From Cristatella mucedo (taxonomy: Eukaryota; Bryozoa; Phylactolaemata; Cristatellidae), in contig WPIO01000058.1 of assembly GCA_009760855.2 (NCBI GenBank), positions 535,001 through 599,000 on the forward strand: a stretch of DNA of 64,000 bases, in the 5' to 3' direction. The notes beneath the pieces were generated by a model, which ran no database searches, was not told where the DNA came from, and was given only the letters and a program-made list of their open reading frames with translations. Each line of letters starts with the position of its first letter. Positions within the stretch are counted from its first letter, which is position 1. The position numbers and the translations under genes were made by a program. Of the stretch, positions 34,215-45,600 are shown in pieces.

Positions 34215-36204
34215 AAGGCAGGAGGTTGCTGTATCTCCGTCAGTAACTCCACAAAGTTATAAAGACCATGTGGGTGTTACGCAGGAGAGTTTTGTATAGC
34301 GCACTCACAGCCTAAGCGGCTTTCGGTACGCATTCGGTACCCAACAGACTTCGTCTCACGCAACAAAGAGAAAGTGGGAAGCATAGCAGAGTTAGGAGAG
34401 CAGTTGAGGTAGTGAGTAGCATAGAAGTAGCAGTTCAGGACCGCTGAAAAAGATGTGCCATAGTCGGCAGTTGGAGAGTAGATGCCGTTGCGTAAGAATT
34501 GTGGAAGCGAGTTCCACAGCCTAGGACCTGCAGAGCTAAAGCTTCTGTCACCAACGGTCTTTAAGCGGAGGAATGAGACAGCTAATTTATTGTCCACACA
34601 GGACCTGAGGGCGCGAACCGGCTGAAACTGATGCAGCAGTTCAGCTAGGTACGAAGGAGCCAAGCCGTGGCGGGCCTTGTGGGTCAGCGTAAGAACTTTG
34701 CTCTGTATCCTTTGCTCAACCGGCAACCATCTTAGCTCTTTCAGCAAAGGTGACACGGGCTCAAACCGCTGGGACTTGAAGGCCAGCCTTGCAGCCATAT
34801 TCATAGTCCGCTGTAGTGACCTAATTGCTTTCTTTGGCAGCCCAGCCAAAAGGGAATTACAATAATCAAGCCGAGACAGAACTAAAGAGCTAGTTAAATA
34901 TTTTACGAGCCACTCTGGGAGACAGCTTCTAATCTTGGATAGGGATCGGATGTGATGACTAGCTGTAGAGGCAGTCTTCTGAATGAAGCTTTTGAAATTG
35001 AGGCAGCTGTCGAACACGACAACTAGATTACGAACACGTGGTGAAGGTCGCACAATAGCATCACCTATTAGAACAGCAAAGCCTTTTAATCCAGCCACAC
35101 GCTTAGGGTGTCCTATGAGAAGCAGTTCGGTTTTATCGTCATTTAATTTCAGGAAGTTTTCCGACATCCAGGATCGAATATCGGCAAGGCAAGCATTCAG
35201 TTTCTCAGTTGCTGCAGCAGATTCCGACGGTTTAAATGACAAATACAACTGAGTTTCGTCAGCATAGAAGTGATATCCTATTCCATGGGCCTTAATCACT
35301 TTTCCCAGAGGTTGCGTATAAATGGAGAACAGCAAGGGACCAAGTACAGACCCTTGAGGGACTCCACAGGTGACCCTTCTCATGTCTGAGACCTGACCCC
35401 CACACGACACGGATTGAACACGATCAGACAAGTATGATTTAAACCACGCCAGTGTTTCGTCTGCCAGACCGATCGTTGTTCTCAATCGTTCAAGCAGAAC
35501 TTCGTGATCAATGGTGTTGAATGCAGCAGACAGATCTATCAGAGCTAGGGCAGTGACATTTCCGTCATCGTTGCCACGTAGAATGTCATTGTTAACACGG
35601 AGGAGAGCAGTTTCAGTAGAGTGCTGCCTCTTGAAACCTGATTGAAATGTTTCTGACATTCCATTATTTTCAATATGTTCAACTAGCTGCTTAGCAACAA
35701 TTTTTTCAAGAATCTTTGATAAGTACGGAAGAAGGGAAACTGGACGATAGTTTGCTAGTACCTCTGTGTCTAATCCAGGCTTTTTAAGAATAGGTCAAAC
35801 GATTGCCGATTTGAAGGACTTGGGGACGACCCCTTTTCCCAAGGAAGCATTAAAAATCTTGGTTATGGCAGGGCTAAGTTGGTCTGCAAGTGAAGACCAC
35901 ATAGATGAAGGTATAGGGTCTTCAGGAGACGAGCTCTTTTTTCTAGACCTTATTAACGCAGCCACATCACAGGCAGAAACATCAGAGAACCTTTTAAGAA
36001 AGGTCACAGGTTGAGGAACGGCGATTGCTTTGGTCGGAGGGGGCTTAATGGAGGCACGAATGTGCACAATTTTTTCAGTAAAGAAGGCTGAAAACTTTTC
36101 GGCTGAGCCCTTAATATCTGGGGAGTCAGACCTGACAGCATTGGCCAGTAAATGGTTTTCTGTCTTATAAATCTGTTTAGTGTCCGACGGGCAGGAATTC
36201 AGTT
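34215..36204 (-). mobile_element. LINE-A, best preserved RT (460-codon ORF)
   Basis: The reverse-strand ORF 35659-34277 has no stop in 460 codons and covers RT motifs from QSGFKRQHSTETALL through LIDLSAAFNTIDHEVLL (motif A), GVPQGSVLGPLLFSIYTQ (motif B) and HFYADETQLYLSF (motif C), then the thumb and C-terminus. Motif C reads YADE instead of YADD, so the second catalytic aspartate is lost in this copy. Upstream linker sequence (35795-36067 and beyond) is in another frame. The 3' end near 34215 reads TGTATCTCCGTCAGTAACTC. The 5' side stops at a SINE-1 (36205), and the HCN-B CpG island follows. CR1/L2-like by motif style. Confidence 0.9.
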
Positions 36205-36330
36205 CTCTGTATAGCGCCCGAAGAGAAACTAATCTCTATTCAGGCGCTTGACATGTGCCACGGGCTCGAGCCCACGACCTCGGTTAGACCTTGGTCTCTG
36301 TGAGCCCCTTAACCACTGGATCAAACCAGT
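36205..36330 (-). mobile_element. SINE-1 copy between LINE-A and the HCN-B CpG island
   Basis: TATAGCGCCCGAAGAGAAAC, TAATCTCTATTCAGGCGC, then GGGCTCGAGCCCACGACCTC and TTAACCACTGGATCAAACCA: tail, box B and box A in reverse order, as in the 8.3-kb copy. Confidence 0.8.
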
Positions 36331-36335
36331 CCAAT

Positions 36336-36478
36336 AAGGGTTGAGCTGGTAGCTGGCGGCTGTCGCTGCTCGGAAGTCTGCAAAACAGGCATGCAAGACA
36401 CTTCGGGCAACCGCGGTCGCGCTCGAGTCCACGTGGCATCGCGTCGCCGAGTCATTTCGCACGCTCAAGCGCACGGTA

Positions 36479-36519
<41 letters not shown>

Positions 36520-37753
36520 CAGCGGACGGGCGCTTTTGCCTCCCGACATATACGAATAAACGCAGCAGTCAGCAATCAGCCAGCCATAACGAGTAGGTCG
36601 GCGTGAAATCGCCAGCCTGCAGATTGCAGCCTCATCGCGCCCGACGCAGCGCTTCGGGGGCGGAAAGCGCCGGAGCTCTCCACCCTTCTCAGACCACTTT
36701 GTTGTGAACCGGCGGAGGCTGCAGCATGCAACGCATGAGGTCGAGGCGGTCGAGGGCAGCGGCACACGGCGCAATGGTCCGCCGACGGCCGGTCACGTCG
36801 CACCTCGAGCCGCTGTCATTCAGCGCTGTGTTTTTCCGCAGCGCGGCACAGCGCTCGCGCGCATTGTGCCACTGCGAAAAATAGCAGACAAAACTCGCAT
36901 GCGTGCCTTTGTGAGCCCTCGCTGGATTTCGGGCTCTCGTTTCAAGGCAGCAATCAAAGACGCATGCAATTTAAGCTCTTTAAAGCTGTTCAGCCTATCA
37001 CCAAGCTAGCGTCGCAAGCCAGGCCGCACACAAAGGACGCATTCGGATTCAGAGAGCAGCGAGCTCAGGTTAGATCGTCGTCTCGGTGGCGTCATTGGGC
37101 GCGTGCGGTTCGACGGCGGTGCCGGAGGCCGGGCGAGGCGCGCTGAGGCGCGAGTTGCGGGCTGCCATCGGGTCGAGCATCGCCGGACTTTTGTTGACTA
37201 GCGCCGGCGAGTGGTGGCGGCGGCGGCGGCGTTTGTCAGTGTACGGCGAGGTAGTTGGCTGGTTGGCGCACGCCTGCTGCGGCGCGGTCAGTGCGGGCCG
37301 CTTTTGCAACTCAGCGGTTCCGCCAGCGTCGCGCCAGCGCCGTTGTCGCGACGTGCTTGCATGCTGGCGAACTCTGCCGCGGCAGCGGCAGTAGCCGCAC
37401 GGCCAGCCTCAATCGAGCAGAGCGGCGGAGTATCGGCCGCTGCGGCTGCAGCCCTGGCGGCCGACGTAGCTATTCACCGCCGCCGCCGAGCGTCGAGCTC
37501 GGCGCGCTCGGAGTGCGTATCGCGCGGGGTGAGGGGCGGGGCCGCCGCCATCGCGCTCCAGCTCACTAGTCGCATCCGGTCGTCTCAAGCCTGAGCGCTC
37601 GCAGCTGCGGCTCAGCGCCGTAGCAGCGAGAGCGAGTGCTAGCCGCTCGGCGCGCGTTTCTCCTCCGAGATTAGGAAGCGCACTGCGTAACGCAGAGCGA
37701 AGCGTCGACTTGGCGGGCGGTTGCCTGGCGGCCTCCTCGCGGACGCGCTCGAA
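36336..37753. promoter_or_regulatory. CpG island / probable HCN-B promoter and 5' UTR
   Basis: GC- and CpG-dense sequence, very different from the AT-rich flanks, running into HCN-B exon 1. It contains a (GGC)n tract and many long overlapping ORFs in several frames, which I treat as by-products of high GC. No TATA box is obvious; position and composition suggest a CpG-island promoter. Confidence 0.6.
36482..36520. repeat. (GGC)n trinucleotide repeat
   Basis: About ten uninterrupted GGC units followed by imperfect ones, in the CpG island upstream of HCN-B. Confidence 0.9.
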
Positions 37754-38205
37754 ATGACGGACCGCCGCGGAGGGCTGCAGCTGCCGCCGCGGCAGTCGCG
37801 CTTCTCGCGCTCGCTGCCGCTGACGAAAAAGCCGTATTCAATGTGGAAAGACGAGAAAGGCTTCAAGGCGAGCGTCGCCGACGCGTGCGACAGCTGGCCG
37901 CAGCCGGCCAGAATGAGGATCCTCGACGGCATCGGCGACGACCCGGATCTGATCGAGCTGTACGCTCTGGACGCGTTGTCGGAGAGATGGTGCGGCGGCA
38001 GCCGGAGCGTGTCGCCGCCAGACCAAAAGATTCGCAGCTGCGCCAACTGCGCTTACAGTTTCCTCGGCCACGACGATCCCCAAACGATGGCGGCGGCGGC
38101 GGCGACTCCGTCGCCGCAAGCCAACGGCGGCGAACATTGGGCGCGGCGGCCCGCGACGGCGGCTGCGCGGCGAGTGACCGTGATTCATCCGTTCAGCAGA
38201 TTTCG
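37754..38205 (+). CDS. HCN: HCN-B exon 1: N-terminus to pre-S1 motif
   Basis: Residues 1-150 plus two bases of codon 151. It contains SRSLPL near residue 20, LYALDAL near residue 74 and ends with HPFSRFR; all three have counterparts in HCN-A exon 1 (SRSLPL, LYALGSI, HPFSRFR). An upstream in-frame TTG at 37721 is not taken as start because the ATG at 37754 is the first methionine and has G at -3. The donor is CG|GTGAGG. The exon lies in very GC-rich sequence, with alanine-rich stretches that are probably disordered. Confidence 0.85.
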
Positions 38206-39588
38206 GTGAGGACAGAGCGTCGTTGCGGCTGCCTCGAAAATGCGGCGGCAGAAGCGGGCGCGTCTCCGAGCCGCTCGGTTGTCGCGCGCGTAGGAAACGC
38301 GGCGGAAAGCAGGAAGCGGAAAGCAGGAAGCGGTTGCTGCGCTTGCTCGAGCGACGCGAGCGCCCTGTCTTGGCGATCGCTCCGCGCTTGCAGGATACTA
38401 TGGAACATGGTGATGCTGCTCGTCCTGTCGTCGGTGCTCGTCGTGCTGCCAGTGTCAATTGCTTTCTTCTTTGATGACAACGGACACACGTTTCTGCCGT
38501 ACAATGTCGTCTGCGATTGCTTATTCGTCTGCGACATCATCCTAAGCTTTAACACAGGTAGGCAAGGAGCGAAAGGTCCTACAGCAGTCCAACAGCGAGT
38601 CCTACCTTTTCCCCTAATTGCCCTCCTTTCGAACGCGCGGCGCTACTTGTGAGGCTGCGCGCTTCTGGTGCGTGCTCGAACGGGTTGCGTGACGAAGTTC
38701 GCAGCAATAAAGGGGCTCGTTCGCGTGTGAAAGCTTCGCTTTCGCTCTGCGCCTTCCGTTAGCAGACGAATGAGGATGAATGCGGACAGAAGAATGCAAG
38801 CGTACCAATTTATAAGTACCTAAATACCCTCCAAAGGATAAATAAATTCATACTAATATATTTGTGTTTACATTATTTTTATAATAATATAGTAGCAAGG
38901 CGCACTATGTAGTCATCCCGGCACAGCTATTCTATGATGGATGCCGAAAGTCTCAACTGTCTTGGAAAAGGGCTATGACCTACGCAGACGGAGGAGGGAG
39001 AATCGTAGCTAGTTTCTGGAGGACGGAGAACCCAGAAACATGTAATAGCAAGCCCCGGATTGACCTAGGGATAAGATTATTGCGTTTAACGAGCAAGATC
39101 ATGGGCTGGAGCCCTGCGACTTATGTAAAGCGCCTGGATATGTATTAAGTTATCGTATTACTCTACAGAAACGACGTAACATTAAGTCTTTCTTCAGAGA
39201 CACTGGCAATCACGCTGCCGCTAACCATAAAGGAACCGCCAGAGCGGATCCAGTAAACACCTTCGCTGCGCATGCGCAAATCTGCCTTGCTGGGAAACAA
39301 ACCAGTCACACAAAGCTGTCGTCTCTGTCGGATGCTGGAGCGTCGCCCGACGCAGCGCTCAGTGTCCGGCAAACGCTGGCTGGTGGTGCGAAGTGGGTGA
39401 GGCGGAGTCTAGGTGGTCTCGGCGTCTGCCGGGCGCCGAAGTCGATAGAAGACAGCTCAGTGCCAAAGCCTTCCCTGAAGCCCGTCAGCCACCTGTCATG
39501 CTTCAGGGCTCGGTGACTCGTTGACTTGGTGACTCCAGGCTCGGTGACTTGGCGCAGCTGTGAGCCTTTGGCGTTCAGCAGTCAGGAC

Positions 39589-39648
<60 letters not shown>

Positions 39649-42600
39649 TCAAGGAAGAGGGCGGGGAGAATTGTTAAGTGATTTGAACTAAATGGATTGC
39701 TAAAGTATTTGGACTTTCACGTGATTTGGACTAAACAGATCTGGCGGCACTCTTCGACACGCAGCGTCGGAGTTCGGTTTCGAGGCGACGGCCAAGCGGC
39801 TCGGAAGCGTCTCGCGCGAGCGAGACGCACTAGGGACAACGATCCGCCGCCGCCGGCTCCTCGCGGTCTGTCTCCAGAGGGGACGCGAGCGAGTGCGCTC
39901 GCACGGGTGCGCTCGCTCGCACAGACGAAGAGAGATTCCAGACGCTGTGGAATCCCCTTGCATTGTTTCTTTGATGTGGACAAAGCGCCCAAAGCGCTAT
40001 GGCGGCGGCTTGGAAATTGAAGCGTCGCCATAAAGACTGCGCCATGCTCTCTTGCTCACCGAAAACGAGAGGTTATGCTTTGGGAGAAAGCGTGGCGACG
40101 GACCTGGGCCGCTGAACAGAGCATCCGTCCGGAGTGACTTGCGATACATCCGGTGAAAAGAGCAGGCGGCGTCGCTGAGGCAGCTTCAGCTGCTAGGTGT
40201 GCTTGCATTTAGTGGCCGACAGATCACTAGACCGGCGATCAACTGGCGAGGAGGCGTCACTTTTCAAGAGCGGTCGTATCGCGAAACAGCAATGGAAGCA
40301 GCAAAGGTACAGCTACATGATTCGAGTCAGGAGAGCGGGTGGCAGCATGCAAAGCTTGATTAAGATGTCTCTGGGATAGGTAGGCCGCAGTGAGAGAGAA
40401 ATGGGACCCCACTGGTCACCGGTCACATGGCCTTCAAATCGATACGCTGCCTGATAAAGAGCCAGAGCAGGTCGGCGACCAGTAGTGAAATGTAGCGGTT
40501 TTCGCGAGCGTGAACGTCAGTCTAGCTTTGGGGTTTTCTCCAGCTGTAAGCGTCTTATTGCACGTGCCGAAACAACTGCATCCATCGTGGAGCTCAGTGG
40601 CAGACACGTCAGCTAGCAGTAGCTTTAGGGAGCAGCACCCTTTACGAGGGAAACGTTCACTGCGGTGTGCACCTCGGCCGGAATTCTGCTGGAAACCAAC
40701 GCAATCCAGCGAGCTAGAGAGGTAAACCCAGCACGCTAGAACAGGTAAAACAGCGAGCTAGAGAGGTAAACCCGGCACGCTAGAACAGGTAAAACAGCGA
40801 GCCACGGCGGAGCTCGCTACGTACTCAGCGCGCTTGGGCTAGTGGCCTGAGGCACCGAAGCAGTGCAAGTGCATCTCGTCTCGCTGAAAACGATTAGACT
40901 TTAAGACTTCTAGATGCTCTAGCTTCGGTGCTGCCAAAAAAGAACCTACTGGTGGTTAATTGGCTGACTGCTGAGCGACATTGTAGAGCGCGGCGTCTGA
41001 TTCCAGAGCCAAAGCTAGCAAAAGCGACGAAATGTCTGCATGAAAAACTCGCAGCTTCGACGCACATTTTTCCGGCTACCTGCACGGCAGCGCCAGATTG
41101 ATTGAACCTGACGTATTTCGCAGGCATTCCGAAGGAGAAAACTGTAATCATGACGCGCGGGGAGGTGGCGAGGCGGTACTCTAAGAGCTGGTTCGTGGTG
41201 GATTTCCTCAGCATCCTGCCAATAGACTACATCATGCTGTTCATCGATGCAAACGTATCGTACACGCAAGGCAGCTCCGTGCGCGCCATCCGGCTTATCA
41301 AGCTGCTACAGCTCATACGTGTGCTACGGTTCTCTCGTATGATGAGAAACTTCAGCGTCTTGCAGGAGGTAAGGTATAGCACAAAGCAGCGCCGCCGCCC
41401 ACCTTAGTCGCGGCCGGAAGTCCGGTGGCCGAGCTCTTCATATCCATGAGAGGTCTCAGTTCCCGAACCCGAATTCGAACATGAGTTTCAGCACGTTAGA
41501 ACTGGGCTAATAATAGAGCTACGGTAGCACAAACATGCTTGCGTGCTTGCGTTCACACACCAACGCACTCGACACTTCGCACTCACTCTTGCATACACAA
41601 AACGCTTGAAAAAAGCACGACAAAGCATAAAGTGCACACAAATCCGACGCACATCTGTACACGCAAACGCATACGAACCCACATATACACGTGCACAAAC
41701 CATGTACAAAAATTGGATACACTCGCTCATGCATGCATAACGGCACAAGCATACGCTCACATATGCATACCGGCACAAGCCAGTCTGCATTTAAAAAAAG
41801 CAAGTGCCTCAAATTTACATAAAAACTCACACGATAAGGCGCATATCTACATTTACACTTGGTGGCTTGAGATTGACCGCTTGCTGCCATTCTAGCTGAC
41901 TATTTATTCGACAGACGGTCGTGTTTTAAACCCAACGGTCATAGCGGTAAGCAAAGACAGCAATGCATTCTACGTGTCATCTAGTGCTTGACTCGAGTGA
42001 GCACTGGATGACAACCGTTAACTAGCTTGCTGATGAAAGATGGGCATCGAAGTCAACTAAAGGGCGGAAAAAGTATAACTACAAACGCATCGAAAAATAA
42101 ACGTATGCTAAATGTGAATATCACATTTTAGTGAAATTGCCCTTAATATGAAAATTTACATGTCGCTACTTACAATGTATTACTCGTTTCGCACATCGCT
42201 CGTTTACTATGACACGTTACTAGAAAGAGTTTTAGCTTCCCGGTTTTAGAGATTAGATAGTTGAGCAAGCTTGTGGGGAAACTAGCCAATCGCAAGTAAC
42301 AACGTCACAATAAAAACTTCGAAAATTGCTCTGAACATCTCATCTCTCTCTCTAAGCACCGATGTCTTAGCATTCCTGCAAGGGACTTTTTATGCAGCCT
42401 ATCAGGGGAATCCATTAAAAGGTACATTCCTGAGTAATACACACACGATATCTATTAATAAATATCGAATATCTATTAATCACTGCAGTATTTTGCCTCA
42501 TGACTAGCCTCGACTGAAGCCTGTCTTCTCCTGCCAGCAATCACTTAAGCATAAAAATATTCCACCATCTTTCCATAGAAATCATTAGTTAAGCATGCTA

Positions 42601-45600
42601 TTGCATAATGGCTCAAAACTGTTTTGCTAGTTGTACAAATTAGTTTTATGCCATTATTACGCAATGTACCTTAATTATTATTACGGCCCGTATGCTGTTT
42701 TTCTGCAACAAACTGTAAAACGTACTCTTGTAGTTCTTATAACATGTTACTACTTGCTTAAGTACAGCTAGCTTTGATACGTCTTGTCCAAGTGGTGCAT
42801 GCTTCTATCTCTAAGCATTGTTGCTGTTCAGCTATCACTGTTTGCACTAACGCTACTGTCTGGATCTTTTCTGCATTGCTTGGATTGAGCCAAAACCTGT
42901 TTGACTTGCTAGATAATAGCATTATGGCTTACCCGGTGCTCTACTTCAACCGTGAAATGAGGGGTGCAAAGGTTAATCTTTAAATAAAGAGACGAACTCA
43001 AGTAAACTCTGTCCGGAATGCAGGGTACCGAGATAAGTATATCGATTCGTGAACTTTGATGAGCTTTTCGGTCAACACAGCTTAAATTGCAATTGTTCTC
43101 ATACCAAAGGCTGCTTTTGAACTGCTCCTTAATAAAATAGCATCAACTAAACCGTCACTTTAACTTTTCACAATTTTAGTTAATTCGGCTTATTAGAAAT
43201 TAAGCTCTTTTGGAATCAAATACTTGGATCAGTAAGAAACAGGTCAGGGAGGCCAGCCATGACTGCCCTGGAGTATGGCCACTTTTAAATGTCTTGTTAT
43301 ATCTTGCCAGTAAGAAAGGGTCGCTAGTTGGATAGCTTCAGAGGTCAGGATGACAGTTATAATGCTTCAACTGCAAAGTACAAACGTGGGAGGCATCAAT
43401 CAACTTCTGAGGTCTTTTCGAGCGCATCTCTTGGAGCGTATATAGATTTAAGATTTCGAATTCATGGACTCTCTACAAATATCCTTGGCTAGTTGCCAAA
43501 CCACTATTTCTCATATGTGGAGCCTAGCTCCGCCGGTAGTGACAAGCACAGCGGAAATCGTATGTCTTTAATTCGACATGTGAGAGACGGCTAGACATAG
43601 ATTGAAAGCAACGCTGTGATCTCGTCATTCGTCCGATAATTCGTCGAAATAGGGGCCTATTCTTACACAAAAACAAAAATAAGGTGTCGTTATGGTAGCT
43701 GTCCATCGTAGTTCAAAGGCGTACCTTTAGCCTTGGCTGCTGACACTAGAACTGCTAGAATAAGTAGCCGTACCAGCGTGCATCATAGGTCATAGCCTGC
43801 CTCGGATCAACCGTACTCTTCTAGAGTGACTGCAAGATCGTGAAGCATCCCGACGTTCTTCAGTGCCGATTGAAAATTCATTTAATTCCTTACGAAGCTG
43901 TGAAGCTACTGTCACAAGGGAATCGGCTTTACGTCTGGAAAGTCAATCTTGTAGAACTTTATTGCACCTCGACAAAGTTGTCGCCATGAATGCCGAGAAC
44001 TGTTGATGAGGGGAGAGGCAATCAGCCAAGCTGAGCATCTCCACTGGTTTCTTGTCAAACCGGAAGTCCAATTCTGACTATCTTGTTGATTGCAGCGTAG
44101 AAAAAGTCAGCACGGAAGAAGTGTCCGCTGCTAAGCATGTGTTCATTGAGAGGAAACCTGAAGGCACGGATGTAGTTGGTGGGGGGACGCGTTGGTCGCC
44201 TAGATCTTTTGGTGCTGACCAAGCCTCTGCATCTATATTAGTGAGCCATGATAGCCGAGGAGAAAAGGTGCTCGCTTATCTCGACTAGGTTCGTGGGTTC
44301 AAATCTTGCAGTCGAGTGATTCTTTATTGCAAGCTGCAAGTGGCGGTGGTAGCCGATAAGGCTCTTCGGCTGCTATGAAAAACTGAGGCTGTTAGATTAG
44401 CTAAGATTTTTTATCAGCAGATAATTGTCGTTTGCTGCCGGGATCTCAGTCGGCGCCTGATATGTGCGATCGACGGAGTCAAAATTGACATTGAAAACCA
44501 TTCTGATCTTGTTTTTTCCATAGCCTGCAATAATTCATGAGTATGTAGCAGCCACTGTCTACCCAATCGCTTTGTCAACTTTGAGGAGGCTAATTCCTCC
44601 CGAGGTCAGACACGCCCAAACCCACATCCGTCTTGTTGTGGCTGAAAAAGGACGCTATACTCCCGCCGCTTGAACTAAGCGGATGCAGTCTTCTGCGCCT
44701 GTCGTTCGTCCTGATTGGACAGTCTCTCTCTTTCTCTCGTAACTTGACGGGATACAGTCACAACCTGACCACGTGTGAACCATCACGGAATACACAGTGC
44801 CGACAAGTAATCAATAGCAAGTGCCCAATGAGGTGCAAGATTAAGATGAACCTGTCTGAAAACCTTGTCGTGGAGGCATGCCGTCTTGATTCTGTGCTAA
44901 GTCGCGTTACCAATCTCTTAGACCCGATTTCTGACTTTAACGTCGCAGCAAACATTAGAACAAGCTAATTAAGTGATGTTGAACTCGCCAAAATGACGAC
45001 TTCCGGTTATCTCCCGTACTTGGCACAGCAATCTCCTGGTTCAAAACACACCTGGACTCAACCTGCAGCTGGTTGACCGGGTCCAGTACCATTGCCTTTT
45101 GCTTACCGAGCCACTCGTCGTTTAGCTTGTAAGAACTCCCCGCCGCATTGATAATGTCCCTGGCTAATTTGAAAAAGATGCCAATGTGGGGAACGCCATT
45201 GTGCAGGCCGAAACAAGGGTGTAGCGATATTTCTCATTGTAAACACTCCGAAAAATGTATGGGTCCATCGCACGCTCCTAGCCGTGTACTTCCGCCTTAC
45301 AGCACCACAGGCCAGCACATGCATGGCAGCTCTTCGTGCTGCGGGTTATTCAAGCTCGTTCACAACCCTGCTGCATCGACCGTTAAAGACTTCATCTTCA
45401 CTTCATTGGCTCTTCGAAGCACCCGGCCATACATTCATATCAAGGGGTCTAGCCTTAATTAAGAAGACATCAAAGGACTATCGCTCAAATCCAAGGGCCA
45501 TAATTCTGAGGCTCGGCCACAAGCTGACATTAAAGGGCCACACATCGGCCAATGCAAGAATAAAAAGCCGCACAGGGCCAGCTGGAGCTTGCAACCCAAC

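Noticed and set aside
36229-36774. Reverse 181-codon ORF with a polyproline run
   Set aside because: It spans a SINE and the (GGC)n repeat; the proline run is the repeat read in one frame.
37086-37594. Long + strand ORFs in the CpG island (102-127 codons)
   Set aside because: They overlap each other in three frames, start at non-ATG codons in places, are alanine/arginine-rich and lack motifs; high GC removes stop codons.
37838-38652. ORFs of 206 (- strand) and 269 codons (+, another frame) over HCN-B exons 1-2
   Set aside because: Shadows of the real exons; the HCN frame is supported by homology and splice sites.
41488-41895. Four overlapping ORFs of 65-123 codons
   Set aside because: They translate the CA-rich low-complexity block and have no conserved motif.
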